Shown: positions 49,985 to 60,202, numbered from the stretch's first letter. The stretch is 64,000 nucleotides of DNA from Methylocystis echinoides (GCF_027923385.1 NZ_BSEC01000001.1:3694001-3758000); one strand, 5' to 3'. Made by a program: numbers and translations. Notes: generated by a model not told the origin, from the sequence alone.

Positions 49985-50836
49985 TCAGCGCAGTTCGAAG
50001 CCGAGCGCGTGCAGCGCCTCGCGAATACGGTCGCGGCCGCTCATGGCGTCGGTTCCGCGAACGCGCGACAGCACCTGACGAATCCAGCCCTGTTCGGGCA
50101 GGCCCTGCTCTTTCTGGAAATCCTTGAAAACCACGTCGAGCGTCTCGATCGCATCGCGCTGGGCGTCGTCCCAGTGATATTGCTCACGATGCAGCACCGC
50201 CCCCTGTCCCAGACGCGGCTTGACGCCGGCGTTGGCCGCCGGGTCCGGCACGCCAATGGTCATGCCGAAAACGGCGAAGACATTGGGCGGCAAGTTCAGC
50301 TCTTTAGCGACTTCCTCGGGCTTGTTGCGCATGGCGCCGATGTAGCAGCAGCCGAGGCCGAGAGACTCGAGCGCGACGACGGCGTTCTGCGCGGCGAGCG
50401 CGGCGTCGACCACGCCCGTCATGAAGATTTCGAGATAGGGAATGGCGGCGCCGTCGCGGCCCTTCTCCTTGCCGAGCAGCTCCAGCCGGGCGAGGTCGCA
50501 GAGCCAGATCAGCAGCAGCTTGCAATCGCGGATGTGCTTCTGGCCGCCGGCGAGATCGGCGAGTCGGTTCTTGCGGTCCTCGTCCTGGACCGCGACCACG
50601 CTCCAGACCTGGAGATTGGAGGAGGTCGAGGCCGACTGCGCGGCGGCGCAGATGGTCTCCAGCGCGCCGGGCGGCAGCGGCTGATCGAGATAATTGCGAT
50701 GCGAACGATGCGCGAGCAGCAGGTCGAGCGTGTCGTTCCACTGCGCGGGCTTGGGCGAATCGGCGCGGCGATAGCGCTCGAACATGGCGGCCGCGCCGCG
50801 CGCGTCGAAGGTTTCGGGGCTGACGGGCTTGTTCAT
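49985..50836 (-). CDS. Nitroreductase-family NADPH-dependent oxidoreductase (NfsA/Frp-like)
   Basis: A 283-residue FMN-dependent enzyme. LLLAHRSHRNYLDQPLPPGALETICAAAQSASTSSNLQVWSVVAVQD is the nitroreductase FMN site; NAVVALESLGLGCCYIGAMRN and VFAVFGMTIGVPDPAANAGVKPRL follow as in NfsA. GGGAAG supports the ATG at 50836; upstream ATGs at 50887 and 50902 lack a ribosome-binding site. Physiological substrate unknown. Confidence 0.87.
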   Translation of the reverse strand: MNKPVSPETFDARGAAAMFERYRRADSPKPAQWNDTLDLLLAHRSHRNYLDQPLPPGALETICAAAQSASTSSNLQVWSVVAVQDEDRKNRLADLAGGQKHIRDCKLLLIWLCDLARLELLGKEKGRDGAAIPYLEIFMTGVVDAALAAQNAVVALESLGLGCCYIGAMRNKPEEVAKELNLPPNVFAVFGMTIGVPDPAANAGVKPRLGQGAVLHREQYHWDDAQRDAIETLDVVFKDFQKEQGLPEQGWIRQVLSRVRGTDAMSGRDRIREALHALGFELR

Positions 50837-51001
50837 GGAGCTTCCCGGGTGGTTCGTCGTGACGCCCTGCACCGTGGCGGCGGTCATCGCGGCGCCGTAC
50901 AAGGCGGCGCCGGGCGTCAGGCCCGGCGCGGTTTCATCATCAGTCTATCAAGCTTGCCGCGCCGCTCCAAGGCGCTTGCGGCGCCGCAGCAAGACGCGCC
51001 C

Positions 51002-52363
51002 TCACTTCTGAAGGCCGAGTATCCGCAGGAGCTGCCCGCCGAGCCCCTCGCTCGCCGTCGCCGGCGCCGCGCCCGCATGGCAGCCGTTCGCCCGCTTCGG
51101 CACCAGAATGGCGCGGAAGTCGTTGACATTGGTGCGCGTCGGGCCAGTGACCACCAGATCGCCGAGCGCCTCGAAGGCGGTGAAGGCGTCGTTGTTGGCG
51201 AAGAGCGCCTTGAGATCCACGCCCTTGGCCTGGGCGCGGGCGAAGCTGTCGGGCAGCATCATGGCGCCGGCGTTCGTCTCGACGCCGTCAATGCCGTCCG
51301 TATCGCAGGCGATGGCTGAAATGTCGCCGAAGCCTTCCAGCGCCAGCGTCAGGCCCAGCAGGAATTCGGCGTCGCGCCCGCCCTTGCCATTGCCGCGCAC
51401 GGTGACGGTCGTCTCGCCGCCCGAGATGATGGCGACCGGCGGCTGGAACGGCTGGCCGTGATTGGCGATCTGCTTGGCGACGCCGGCATGCACCAGCGCC
51501 ACGTCGCGCGACTCGCCTTCGAGATCGCCGAGGATGCAGGGCGTGTAACCGGCCTTGTGGGCCACGGCCGCGGCCGCGTCGAGGGAGCCCTGCGGCGTCG
51601 CGATGAGAATGTTCTCGACGCGATTGAAGATGGCGTCGCCGGGCTTGGGCGTCTCGCAATCGGGGCTGGAGAGGTGCTTGAGCACCGCCTCCGGGGCGTC
51701 GATCCTGTATTTGGCGATGACGGCGAGGGCGTCCTCGCGGCTGGTCGGATCGGGCACGGTGGGGCCGGAGGCGATGACCGACAGGTCATCGTTCGGCACG
51801 TCGGAGATCATCAGCGCCACGACGCGCGCCGGCGCGGCCGCGCGGGCGAGTCGGCCGCCCTTGATCGCCGAGAGATGCTTGCGGACGCAGTTCATCTCGG
51901 AAATATTCGCGCCGCTCTTGAGCAGCGCCTTGTTGACGGCCTGCTTCTCCTCGAGCGTGACGCCCTCGGCCGGCAGCGCCATCAGCGCCGAGCCGCCGCC
52001 GGAGATCAGCGCCAGCACGAGATCGTCCTCGGTGAGGCCCTGCACCTTTTCGAGAATGCGCTTGGCCGCCTCGCGGCCGGCGGCGTCCGGCACCGGGTGA
52101 GAGGCTTCGATCACCTCGATCTGCGAGGTGGGCGCGCCATGCTCGTAGCGCGTGACGACGAGCCCTTCGAGCGGCCCGCCCTTCCAGTGCTCTTCCACCG
52201 CCGCCGCCATGGAGGCGGCCGCCTTGCCGGCGCCGATGACGATGGTGCGGCCCTTCGGGGGCTCGATCTTCGCAAGGTGCTGCGGCAGGCAAACAGAAGG
52301 GTGCGCGGCGCCCACGGCGGCGTCGAACATGGCGCGGAGAAGCTGGCGAGGATCGTCGGACAT
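51002..52363 (-). CDS. gck: Glycerate 2-kinase (MOFRL/GckA type)
   Basis: Phosphorylates D-glycerate to 2-phosphoglycerate, the serine-cycle step feeding enolase and PEP carboxylase. The 453-residue protein has IVIGAGKAAASMAAAVEEHW, LALISGGGSALMALPAEGVTLEEK and the MOFRL domain in the C-terminal half (ISGGETTVTVRGNGKGGRDAEFLLGL; DTDGIDGVETNAGA). GGAAAG precedes the ATG at 52363. It closes the serine-cycle block, 223 nt after mcl, across a repeat element. Confidence 0.93.
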   Translation of the reverse strand: MSDDPRQLLRAMFDAAVGAAHPSVCLPQHLAKIEPPKGRTIVIGAGKAAASMAAAVEEHWKGGPLEGLVVTRYEHGAPTSQIEVIEASHPVPDAAGREAAKRILEKVQGLTEDDLVLALISGGGSALMALPAEGVTLEEKQAVNKALLKSGANISEMNCVRKHLSAIKGGRLARAAAPARVVALMISDVPNDDLSVIASGPTVPDPTSREDALAVIAKYRIDAPEAVLKHLSSPDCETPKPGDAIFNRVENILIATPQGSLDAAAAVAHKAGYTPCILGDLEGESRDVALVHAGVAKQIANHGQPFQPPVAIISGGETTVTVRGNGKGGRDAEFLLGLTLALEGFGDISAIACDTDGIDGVETNAGAMMLPDSFARAQAKGVDLKALFANNDAFTAFEALGDLVVTGPTRTNVNDFRAILVPKRANGCHAGAAPATASEGLGGQLLRILGLQK

Positions 52364-52398
52364 GATGGCTTTCCGGGAATTGATTGGGGTTTGGAGGG

Positions 52399-52517
52399 AC
52401 CCCCTCCCCACCCCTCCCCCGCTTCGCGGGAGAGGGAGCAGATTCGGGCCTTCATCAAGAAAGCGGATCGTGAGTGTCCCATCTCCCGCGAAGCGGGGGA
52501 GGGACAGGGAGGGGGCG
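52399..52517. repeat. 119-bp palindromic element between mcl and gck
   Basis: Inverted terminal repeats (ccccctccc... / ...gggaggggg) and an internal hairpin CCCGC-TTC-GCGGG. It shares a long interior segment (starting at gagagggagcagatt) with the element at 46628-46790. A separate perfect 10-bp stem with a CGAA loop (52551-52574) lies just downstream of mcl. Non-coding. Confidence 0.75.
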
Positions 52518-52586
52518 ATGCAGGGATGGCTGCTCCCCCCCTTACCCAACCCGCTCCCCGCGAACGGGGAGCGGGAGAGTCCTTTA

Positions 52587-53561
52587 TCAGGAGCCGGAGA
52601 TCGAGTTGGCCTTCTCGATCAGCGCCTCGGCCATGCGGATCGAGGCGATGTCGATCAGGCGGCCGTCGAGCGACACGGCGCCCTTGCCGGCCTTGGCGGC
52701 CTCTTCCATCGCCGCGAGGATGCGGCGGGCCTTGGTCACTTCGGCCTCGGACGGGGTGAAGACCTCGTTGGCCAGCTCGATCTGCGAGGGATGGATCGCC
52801 CACTTGCCCTCATAGCCCAGCACAGCGGCGCGCTTGGCGGCGGCCTTGTAGCCTTCCGGATCGTTGAAGTCGCCGAACGGACCGTCGATCGGACGCAGGC
52901 CATAGGCGCGGCAGGCGACCATCATGCGGGTTTGGGCGGCGTGCCACTGGTCCATCCAGTAGTAGTCGCGCGAGCCGTCTTCACGCTTGTCGGTGAGAAC
53001 GCCGTAATCCGGGTTCACGCCGCCGATGACGGTGGTGCGGGCGCGGGTCGAGGCGGCGTAGTCGGCGACGCCGAAGGACATGGCCTCAAGGCGCTTCGAC
53101 GACTGCGCGATGGCCTCAACGTTCGCCATGCCGAGCGCGGTCTCGATCAGGATCTCGATGCCGATCTTCTTGGTGCGCTTCTTGTACTGCTCGATCTGCG
53201 TGATCATCATGTCGATCGCGTAGACGTCCTGCGGCACGCCGACCTTGGGGATCAGCACCACGTCGAGACGCGGGCAGTTCTCGAGAACGTCGACGACGTC
53301 GCGATAGCAGTAATGCGTGTCGAGGCCGTTGATGCGCAGCGTCATCACCTTCTTGCCCCAATCGATGTCGTTGAGGCCCTGGATGATGTTCTTGCGCGCC
53401 TGCTCCTTGTCGTCCGGGGCGACGGCGTCTTCGAGATCGAGGAAGATCTGGTCGGCCGCGGACTGGGCGGCCTTCTCGAACATGCCGGGCGCGGAGCCCG
53501 GAACGGCGAGTTCGGAACGGTGCAGGCGCGGCGTGGCCTGTTCAATCAGGGTAAAGCTCAT
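52587..53561 (-). CDS. mclA: Malyl-CoA lyase
   Basis: Cleaves L-malyl-CoA into glyoxylate and acetyl-CoA, the final serine-cycle step. The 324-residue CitE-like TIM barrel has RSELAVPGSAPGMFEKAAQSAADQIFLDLEDAVAPDDK (Asp/Glu metal ligands), LRINGLDTHYCYRD, IEILIETALGMANVEAIA and GYEGKWAIHPSQI. AGGAAGGAAA supports the ATG at 53561. It follows ppc by 83 nt. A (3S)-malyl-CoA thioesterase is a related possibility, but context favours the lyase. Confidence 0.95.
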   Translation of the reverse strand: MSFTLIEQATPRLHRSELAVPGSAPGMFEKAAQSAADQIFLDLEDAVAPDDKEQARKNIIQGLNDIDWGKKVMTLRINGLDTHYCYRDVVDVLENCPRLDVVLIPKVGVPQDVYAIDMMITQIEQYKKRTKKIGIEILIETALGMANVEAIAQSSKRLEAMSFGVADYAASTRARTTVIGGVNPDYGVLTDKREDGSRDYYWMDQWHAAQTRMMVACRAYGLRPIDGPFGDFNDPEGYKAAAKRAAVLGYEGKWAIHPSQIELANEVFTPSEAEVTKARRILAAMEEAAKAGKGAVSLDGRLIDIASIRMAEALIEKANSISGS

Positions 53562-53644
53562 AAAGTTTCCTTCCTTCTCTCGTTTCAACAATGCGCTTTC
53601 CACGCGGCTCTGGATCAGGCCCCGCGACGCGCGACAGGATGCAT

Positions 53645-56392
53645 TTAGCCGGTGGCCCCGAGGCCCGCGGCGATGCAGCTGATGGAGATGAGCAGAGGCA
53701 CTTTCGCGTCCTCCTTCTCGGCTTCGCTCTGCGCCGTGCGGAAACGGCGCAGCAGCTCGACCTGCTCGCGATTGACGTCGTTGATGACCGGCAGACGGTG
53801 CGACAGCCGCGCCGCATATTCCTTGAACCTTTCGGTCAGCTCGCGGTCGCCGGTGACGCGCAGGACCATTTCCCGCGTGAGCGCGCATTCGTCTTCGATC
53901 ATCTTGAAGATTTTCTCACGCACCGCTTCGTCGGCCACGAGACCCGCGTATTGTTTAGCGATCCCCATGTCGACCAGCGCCAGCGTCTTCTCGACCTCGT
54001 CGAGAATGAGCCGGAACAGGCGCGAATCCTCGAACATCCAGCGCAGAAGCTCCAGCCCGCGATCGCCGCGCGCGTCGACAAAGGCCTTGAGGCCCGAGCC
54101 GACGCCATACCAGCCTGTGATCGAGTGACGGTTCTGCGCCCAGGCGAAGACCCACGGAATCGCGCGCAGATCGGCGAGGCTCTTGGCGCCGAAACGGCGC
54201 GCCGGGCGCGAGCCGATGTTGAGCAGCGAGATTTCTTCGAGCGGGCTCGCAGCCTGGAAATAGGTCACCAGATCCGGGTCGGAGATGAACTTCTCATAGG
54301 CCGCGAAAGAAGCCGCCGAAATCTCTTCCAGCGCCTCGTCGAAATCCTTGCGCGGCACCAGCGCGTCCTCACGCTCGGAGCGCAGCGCATGGGCGAAGAC
54401 GGAGGAGGCGAGCAGCTCCATCTGATAGGCCGCCGTGCCGCGATTGGCGTATTTGAAGGAGACGACCTCGCCCTGCTCCGTCGAGCGGAAGCGGCCGCGG
54501 ATCGAACCCGCCGGCTGCGCCGCAATGGCGTGGCCCGTCGGGGCGCCGCCGCGCGACACCGAGCCGCCGCGGCCATGGAAGAAGGCGATGGCGACATCCA
54601 TCTCGCGACCGACTTCGGTCAGGCGCGCCTGCGCCTTGAACAGCTCCCAGTTGGACGACAGGAAGCCGCCGTCCTTGTTGGAGTCGGAATAGCCGATCAT
54701 CACTTCCTGAAGATCGCCCTGCGCCTGCGTGCTGCGGCGCACGACCGGGACCTGCAGGAGATCGCGCATGATGTCGGGCGCGGCCTGAAGGTCGCCGATG
54801 GTCTCGAACAGCGGCACGATGGGAAGCGTAATGTGATCGACGCCAGCGGCGTCGGCGAAAAGGCCCGCCTCTTTCGCAAGCAGATAGATGCCGAGCACGT
54901 CGTCGGCCGAGGAGGTCATCGACAGGATGAAGCTGCCGAAGGCCTCGCGGTCGAGGCTCGCGCGCATGTCGGCGACGACCTCGAACATTTCGATCACGTC
55001 GCGCGTGTCGGGCGTCAGCGTATCGCGCGGAATGGGCGCGCCACGCGGCGTATCCAGCTCTTTCATCAGCCAGCTGCGCCATTCCGGCGACAGCAGCGCG
55101 GGCGGCGTTTCGCCCCCGGTCCTGATCCGCCACAATTCATGCAGCGCCGAGGTCGTGCGCGTGGTGTTCTGGCGAATGTCGAGGCGCACGGTGCTGAAGC
55201 GGAAAATCTCCACGGCGCGGCGCAGCGGGCGCACGAGATCGATCGCCAGCGCCTCGCTCTTCGCTTCGGCCAGCACGGATTCGAGCAGCAGCAGATCGCC
55301 GATGAGCTTGTCGGCGCTCGTGTAGCGCGGGCCGGAGACCGGCTCGTCATTCGTCGCCGCCAGCGTGTTGTCAATCTTGCGCAGGATCGTCGTCACGAAC
55401 TGACGATAGGGCTCCTTGTCGTTGCGCTGGGCGATGGCGGCGCCGTCCGGCAGCTGGCCGAGACGACGGTCGAGCTCCTCGAGGAACGCAGGCGGAATGG
55501 TTGCCGCGCGTTCGCTGATCGACAGGCTGCGCACGAGATCGACGACGCGCGTGCGATAGTAATTCAGGCTCGCCGTGGCGTTCTGGCGCATGGTGCGGCG
55601 CGTCACCTCATTGGTGACGAACGGATTGCCGTCGCGGTCGCCGCCGATCCAGGAGCCGAACTGGAAGAAGGGCGTGACCTCGAATTTCTCATTGGGATAA
55701 TGGCGCTTCAGCGCGCGCTCGAAGGCCGAGAGCAGCTCCGGCGCGAGATCGAAGATCGTCTCCTGGAAGAAGTGCTGACCCCAGGCGACTTCATGCTCGA
55801 CCGTCGGCTTTTCGAGGTGCAGCTCGCCGGTGAGCCACAGCAGCTCTACCTGATCGTAGATGGATTTGACCAGCGCCTCGCGCTCACGGTCCGTCCAGCG
55901 GGTGGATTCCAGTTCGCGCATCAGCAGATAGATGCGGCGGTATTTTTCGAGGATCGAAACGCGCTTGGCTTCGGTCGGATGGGCGGTGATGACCGGCCGG
56001 ATGCGCAGCGTCTGCAACTGCGCGTGAACGTCGGCGGCGCTCACGCCGGCGGCGGCGGCGCTCGACAGCACATAATCGAAGGTGCCGAGCAGCTTGTCGT
56101 GGCCCTTCTCGCGCTCGATGCGGCGGCGCCGGCGCATGGCGTAGGCCTGCTCGGCGATGGAGACGAGCTGGAAGAGAATGCCTTGCGCCTGCAACGCGCG
56201 CGCCATCTGGCGCGGCGCCAGGCCGGCGGCGCCGCGGGAATTGCGCACGACGTCTTCGATCTCCGGCATGTGCCGGTGGATCACCGCGAGCAGTTGTTCT
56301 CGCAAGAACGCCGAGGCTTCCGTAACCGAACGCGTTGCGAAGGCCGAGGGCAGGCTGATCGCGCTTTTCGTGTTCCGGGTCTCGGCGCTCAT
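53645..56392 (-). CDS. ppc: Phosphoenolpyruvate carboxylase
   Basis: Fixes bicarbonate on PEP to oxaloacetate, the CO2-fixing step of the serine cycle. The 915-residue protein has the catalytic His in VITAHPTEAKRVSIL and the Arg loop HGRGGSVSRGGAPTGHAI. It ends GLGATG instead of the usual RNTG, and by eye the lysine that binds the inhibitor aspartate in E. coli (K773) aligns with Leu in TLALVDMGIAKQY. Relief from feedback inhibition is therefore likely. AAGGAG supports the ATG at 56392. Between mtkB and mcl. Confidence 0.96.
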   Translation of the reverse strand: MSAETRNTKSAISLPSAFATRSVTEASAFLREQLLAVIHRHMPEIEDVVRNSRGAAGLAPRQMARALQAQGILFQLVSIAEQAYAMRRRRRIEREKGHDKLLGTFDYVLSSAAAAGVSAADVHAQLQTLRIRPVITAHPTEAKRVSILEKYRRIYLLMRELESTRWTDREREALVKSIYDQVELLWLTGELHLEKPTVEHEVAWGQHFFQETIFDLAPELLSAFERALKRHYPNEKFEVTPFFQFGSWIGGDRDGNPFVTNEVTRRTMRQNATASLNYYRTRVVDLVRSLSISERAATIPPAFLEELDRRLGQLPDGAAIAQRNDKEPYRQFVTTILRKIDNTLAATNDEPVSGPRYTSADKLIGDLLLLESVLAEAKSEALAIDLVRPLRRAVEIFRFSTVRLDIRQNTTRTTSALHELWRIRTGGETPPALLSPEWRSWLMKELDTPRGAPIPRDTLTPDTRDVIEMFEVVADMRASLDREAFGSFILSMTSSADDVLGIYLLAKEAGLFADAAGVDHITLPIVPLFETIGDLQAAPDIMRDLLQVPVVRRSTQAQGDLQEVMIGYSDSNKDGGFLSSNWELFKAQARLTEVGREMDVAIAFFHGRGGSVSRGGAPTGHAIAAQPAGSIRGRFRSTEQGEVVSFKYANRGTAAYQMELLASSVFAHALRSEREDALVPRKDFDEALEEISAASFAAYEKFISDPDLVTYFQAASPLEEISLLNIGSRPARRFGAKSLADLRAIPWVFAWAQNRHSITGWYGVGSGLKAFVDARGDRGLELLRWMFEDSRLFRLILDEVEKTLALVDMGIAKQYAGLVADEAVREKIFKMIEDECALTREMVLRVTGDRELTERFKEYAARLSHRLPVINDVNREQVELLRRFRTAQSEAEKEDAKVPLLISISCIAAGLGATG

Positions 56393-56506
56393 GAAAACTC
56401 CTTGCGCGTTTTTCGCAACGCCTCCGGGCGTCGGCGGCTGCGCCGAAAGCCGGCGCAGCGGTTTGGCGTGGCCGCCGGGCGTCACATGCCCGGCGCGGTG
56501 GGGCGG

Positions 56507-57391
56507 CTAGCGCCCGAGCACCTTCGCGACGGTCGACCCGAACTCCGCCGGATTCGGCGCAACGGTGAGGCCGTAGGATTTCATGATCTCGGTCTTCTCC
56601 GCCGCGCTGTCGCCGGCGGCCGAAATGATCGCGCCCGCATGGCCCATGCGACGGCCCTTCGGCGCCGTGAGGCCGGCGACGAAGCCGATCACCGGCTTGG
56701 AGAAGTTTTCCTTGATCCAGGCGGCCGCTTCGGCCTCCTGCGGCCCGCCGATCTCGCCGATGATGAGAACGGCCTCGGTCTCCGGGTCCTTGTCGAACAG
56801 CACGAGATGATCGAGGAAGGACGAGCCGTTGATCGGATCGCCGCCAATGCCGACCGATGTCGAAATGCCGAGCCCGACCGCCTTGAGCTGCGACGCCGCT
56901 TCATAGCCAAGCGTGCCGGAGCGCGAGATCAGGCCAACAGAGCCCTTGCTGTAGATATGCCCCGGCATGATGCCGAGCATCGCCTTGCCCGGCGAGATGA
57001 TGCCCGCGCAATTGGGGCCGACCAGCATCGGACGGCGATCCTTCGGGAAGCGCAGGAAATAGCGCTTCACCTTCATCATGTCCTGCGCCGGAATGCCGTC
57101 AGTGATCGAGCAGATCAGGCGAATGCCCGCGTCCGCCGCCTCCATGATGGCGTCGGCGCAGAAGGGCGGCGCGACGAAGGTGATCGACGCCTGCGCGCCG
57201 GTCGCCTTCACGGCGTCCTTCACCGTATTGAACACCGGCACGCCATGATGCGTCTTGCCGCCCTTGCCGGGCGTGACGCCGGCCACGACATTGCTGCCGT
57301 AGTCGATCATTTCCTTGGTGTGGAAACTGCCCTTGTCGCCGGTGATGCCCTGGACGAGGATGGGCGTTTTTTCGTCGATGAGAATGCTCAT
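56507..57391 (-). CDS. mtkB: Malate-CoA ligase (malate thiokinase) alpha subunit
   Basis: Forms malyl-CoA from malate, ATP and CoA together with MtkA. The 294-residue succinyl-CoA-synthetase-alpha-like subunit has the CoA-binding [32 protein letters not shown] and the active-site His in [15 protein letters not shown]. Assigned to malate rather than succinate because of its place between ppc and mtkA in a serine-cycle block. 18 nt after mtkA. Confidence 0.95.
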   Translation of the reverse strand: MSILIDEKTPILVQGITGDKGSFHTKEMIDYGSNVVAGVTPGKGGKTHHGVPVFNTVKDAVKATGAQASITFVAPPFCADAIMEAADAGIRLICSITDGIPAQDMMKVKRYFLRFPKDRRPMLVGPNCAGIISPGKAMLGIMPGHIYSKGSVGLISRSGTLGYEAASQLKAVGLGISTSVGIGGDPINGSSFLDHLVLFDKDPETEAVLIIGEIGGPQEAEAAAWIKENFSKPVIGFVAGLTAPKGRRMGHAGAIISAAGDSAAEKTEIMKSYGLTVAPNPAEFGSTVAKVLGR

Positions 57392-57409
57392 GGATTTCCC
57401 TCCCGCCGC

Positions 57410-58582
57410 TTACTTGACGCTTTTGTAAGCGGCGACGGCCTTCTCGGCCGCGTCGGCGAGCGTGTCGGCCACAATGATCGGAATGCCGCTCTCGGCGATG
57501 ATCTTTCTGCCGGCCTCGACATTGGTGCCGGCGAGGCGCACGACGAGCGGCACGCCCTCGATGCGTTCCTGCCGAACCGCGTCGACGACGCCCTGCGCGA
57601 CCCAGTCGCAGCGGTTGATGCCGGCGAAGATGTTCACCAGCACCACTTTCACGCGGCGGTCGGAGAGCACGAGGCGGAACGCGGTCGCGACGCGCTCCGG
57701 CGAGGCGCCGCCGCCGACGTCGAGGAAGTTCGCCGGATTGCCGCCGGCGTGCTTGATCATGTCCATCGTCGCCATGGCCAGGCCGGCGCCGTTGACGATG
57801 CAGCCGATCTCGCCATCGAGGCCGATGTAATTCAGGCTGTGCTCATGCGCCTGCGCCTCGCGCGGATCGCTCTGCGAGGCGTCATTCATGTCGACGATGT
57901 TGCGGCGGCGGAACAGCGCATTGTCGTCGAAGGACATCTTCGCGTCGAGCGCGAGAACCTTGTCGTCCTTGGTGATGACGAGCGGATTGATCTCCAGCAT
58001 GGTCGCGTCATTGTCGCGGAAGGCGCGATAGGCGCCCATGATGGTCTGCACCGCGCGCGACACCTGCTTGAGATTGAGGCCGAGCTGGAAGGCGAGTTCG
58101 CGCGCCTGAAACTGTTGCAGGCCCACGGCCGGCTCGACGATCACCTGAAGCAGTTCATCGGGCGCCGTGCGGGCGATTTCCTCGATGTCCATGCCGCCGT
58201 GCTTGGAAGCGATGACGCGAACGCGCTCCAGTTTGCGGTCGAGGACATAACCCAGATAGATTTCACGCTCGAAGGGATCGGCGACTTCCACATAGACGCG
58301 CTGCACCGGCTTGCCTTCCGGCCCGGTCTGCGAGGTCACGAGACGCTTGCCGAGCAGGTCGCGCGCCGCCTGCTGCACTTCGTGATAGGTGCGGCAGAGC
58401 TTGACGCCGCCCGCCTTGCCACGCGCGCCGGCATGGATCTGCGCCTTGACGACCCAGTGCGAGCCGCCGAGTTCCGTCGCCGCGTAAACGGCCTGATCGG
58501 GGCTGTAAGCCACGGTGCCGGGCGGAACGGCTACCCCATGGGCCGCCAGAATTTCCTTGGCTTGGTACTCGTGGACGTCCAT
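57410..58582 (-). CDS. mtkA: Malate-CoA ligase (malate thiokinase) beta subunit
   Basis: ATP-grasp subunit of 390 residues: [95 protein letters not shown], and the phosphate-shuttle region [20 protein letters not shown]. Homologous to SucC; the serine-cycle context and pairing with mtkB specify malate. 87 nt after fchA. Confidence 0.95.
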   Translation of the reverse strand: MDVHEYQAKEILAAHGVAVPPGTVAYSPDQAVYAATELGGSHWVVKAQIHAGARGKAGGVKLCRTYHEVQQAARDLLGKRLVTSQTGPEGKPVQRVYVEVADPFEREIYLGYVLDRKLERVRVIASKHGGMDIEEIARTAPDELLQVIVEPAVGLQQFQARELAFQLGLNLKQVSRAVQTIMGAYRAFRDNDATMLEINPLVITKDDKVLALDAKMSFDDNALFRRRNIVDMNDASQSDPREAQAHEHSLNYIGLDGEIGCIVNGAGLAMATMDMIKHAGGNPANFLDVGGGASPERVATAFRLVLSDRRVKVVLVNIFAGINRCDWVAQGVVDAVRQERIEGVPLVVRLAGTNVEAGRKIIAESGIPIIVADTLADAAEKAVAAYKSVK

Positions 58583-58669
58583 TTCCCGATCCTCCCTTCG
58601 TGCTTCCCGCGCTTCTCGGGCGCGTTGGCGGTTTCGAGGCCGGAAGTCCGGCCCCGACTCTCGTTAGCG

Positions 58670-59302
58670 TCAGCCGCCGATCTTGCCCTTCACCACCTCA
58701 TAGACCGCTTCGGTCTCGGCGCTCGCTTTCGCAAGCAGCGCATTGACCTCGGCGAGCTGCTTCTCGGCGAAGTCGCGGTCCTTGATCGACTTCGCGTTGA
58801 TGAAGACGTTCAGCGCGCAGCTGCGCAGGCCGGCGTTGGCGGCGAGCACGGCGACGCCGGCGTCGCTGATGACGTTGAGATTGCCCTTGTCGGCGGCTTC
58901 CTTCGACAGGGAGATCACCTCGTAGCAGACCTTGCAGGTCGCGAGCGGGGCGAGCGTCGCGGTCTTCAGCGCTTCCTGGATCGCGGCCGAACGGGCGGCT
59001 TTCTCTTCATCCGTCGCGCGCGGCAGGCCATAGGCGCCCATCAGCGTGTTGAAGGCGACGACGTCCTCGTCGATGCCCTTCGTCAGCTCCTCGCGCAGCG
59101 CCTCGGCGCGGGCGAGGGTCTTCTTGAGATCGTCGGAGACGGCCTCGTAGTTCTTCTTGCCGATGGTCAGATTGCAGACCATCGACACCAGCGCCGCGCC
59201 CATGGCGCCCGAGAGCGCGGCCGCGCCGCCGCCGCCCGGGGTCGGCGCGTCGCTGGCGAGTTCATCGAGGAATTTGCCGATCGTTTCCGTCTTCGCGCTC
59301 AT
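58670..59302 (-). CDS. fchA: Methenyl-tetrahydrofolate cyclohydrolase
   Basis: Interconverts methenyl-H4F and formyl-H4F. The 210-residue FTCD-cyclodeaminase-fold protein has FLDELASDAPTPGGGGAAALSGAMGAALVSMVCNLTIGKK and a helical remainder. It is unrelated to FolD, as in methylotrophs. The start at 59302 (MSAKTET) is one base from the mtdA stop, implying coupled expression with MtdA, its partner in C1 interconversion. Confidence 0.96.
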   Translation of the reverse strand: MSAKTETIGKFLDELASDAPTPGGGGAAALSGAMGAALVSMVCNLTIGKKNYEAVSDDLKKTLARAEALREELTKGIDEDVVAFNTLMGAYGLPRATDEEKAARSAAIQEALKTATLAPLATCKVCYEVISLSKEAADKGNLNVISDAGVAVLAANAGLRSCALNVFINAKSIKDRDFAEKQLAEVNALLAKASAETEAVYEVVKGKIGG

Positions 59303-59303
59303 G

Positions 59304-60164
59304 TCAGGCCAGCTCTTTCGCAAGGGCGTAAATGTTTTCGCAGTCGAACACCTTGTCGGCGCTCTCGAAGAGCTTGCCGACGCATTCGCGATGCAGTTTC
59401 AGCTTGAGGCCGCCCAGACCCAGCGCGCCGATCACGATCTTGCCGTGGCGCTCCTTGGCCTTGTCGGTCGCCTCTACGCCGGCGATACCGAGCGGCGGCT
59501 GGGCGTTGCAGTCGGCGATGAGTTCGACGGTCGGATTGTCCTTCCAGTCGGCTTCGGCGAGCAGCTCGACGCCGATGGCGCCGGCGCCGAAGACGACCTG
59601 CGCGCCCTTGATGGCGGCAGCGCGGGCGGCGTTGTCCTTGGCTTCCACGGCCTTGGGCAGAAAGCCGAAACGCTCTTCGATCGCCTTGGCGGCCGCGTCG
59701 GCGCGCGATTGGTCACGAGAGGTGATCGTCACCTCGGCGCCTTCGATGTTCAGCATGGCGGCGGCACGCATGCCGACCGGGCCGGTGCCGGCGAGCACGA
59801 CGGCCTTCTTGCCCTTCAGATCGCCCGCCTTGGCGAGCAACGCGACGCCGGCGGCGGCGGTCGTGTTAGAGCCGTTGGAGTCGAGCATCACCGAGACGCG
59901 GAAGTTGGAGAAGAAGCGCTTCTTCACCGCCTTGAACACCGCCTCGCCCGCGACCATGGAGCCGCCGCCGACGAAGATCGCCGTGAACTGCTTCTCCTTC
60001 GGGCCGCGCGTGTAGATGCAGCCGTCGACGAGCGCGCCGACGTTCTTGGTGTCGACGCCGCCGTAACCGATGATGTGGTCGGCGCCGCCGTCATAGCCGA
60101 CGACCGTGTCGAAGACGCTGGCCACGGGATCGGTGTCGAAAAGGAAAAGAAGCTTCTTGGTCAT
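59304..60164 (-). CDS. mtdA: NADP-dependent methylene-H4F/H4MPT dehydrogenase
   Basis: Oxidises or forms methylene-tetrahydrofolate (and methylene-H4MPT) with NADP(H). The 286-residue protein begins MTKKLLFLFDTDPVASVFDTVVGYDGGADHIIGYGGV. The Rossmann region GKKAVVLAGTGPVGMRAAAMLNIEGAEVTITSRDQSRADAAA shows the GxGxxG-like nucleotide loop and the basic residues for NADP. MtdA is a marker of serine-cycle methylotrophs. Confidence 0.97.
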   Translation of the reverse strand: MTKKLLFLFDTDPVASVFDTVVGYDGGADHIIGYGGVDTKNVGALVDGCIYTRGPKEKQFTAIFVGGGSMVAGEAVFKAVKKRFFSNFRVSVMLDSNGSNTTAAAGVALLAKAGDLKGKKAVVLAGTGPVGMRAAAMLNIEGAEVTITSRDQSRADAAAKAIEERFGFLPKAVEAKDNAARAAAIKGAQVVFGAGAIGVELLAEADWKDNPTVELIADCNAQPPLGIAGVEATDKAKERHGKIVIGALGLGGLKLKLHRECVGKLFESADKVFDCENIYALAKELA

Positions 60165-60202
60165 GTGCGTCTCGCTTTATGGCGAATGTCTCGCCGCTTT
60201 CC

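Noticed and set aside
56507..58582. Succinyl-CoA synthetase (sucCD) for the mtkA/mtkB pair
   Set aside because: Position between fchA and ppc/mcl in a serine-cycle block favours malate thiokinase; no TCA-cycle gene is adjacent.
53591..59407. A very long open frame on the plus strand (over 1,900 codons)
   Set aside because: It is antisense to mcl, ppc, mtkAB and fchA. GC-rich codon bias leaves the opposite frame free of stops; the translation is Arg/Ala/Asp/Gly-rich with no domain.
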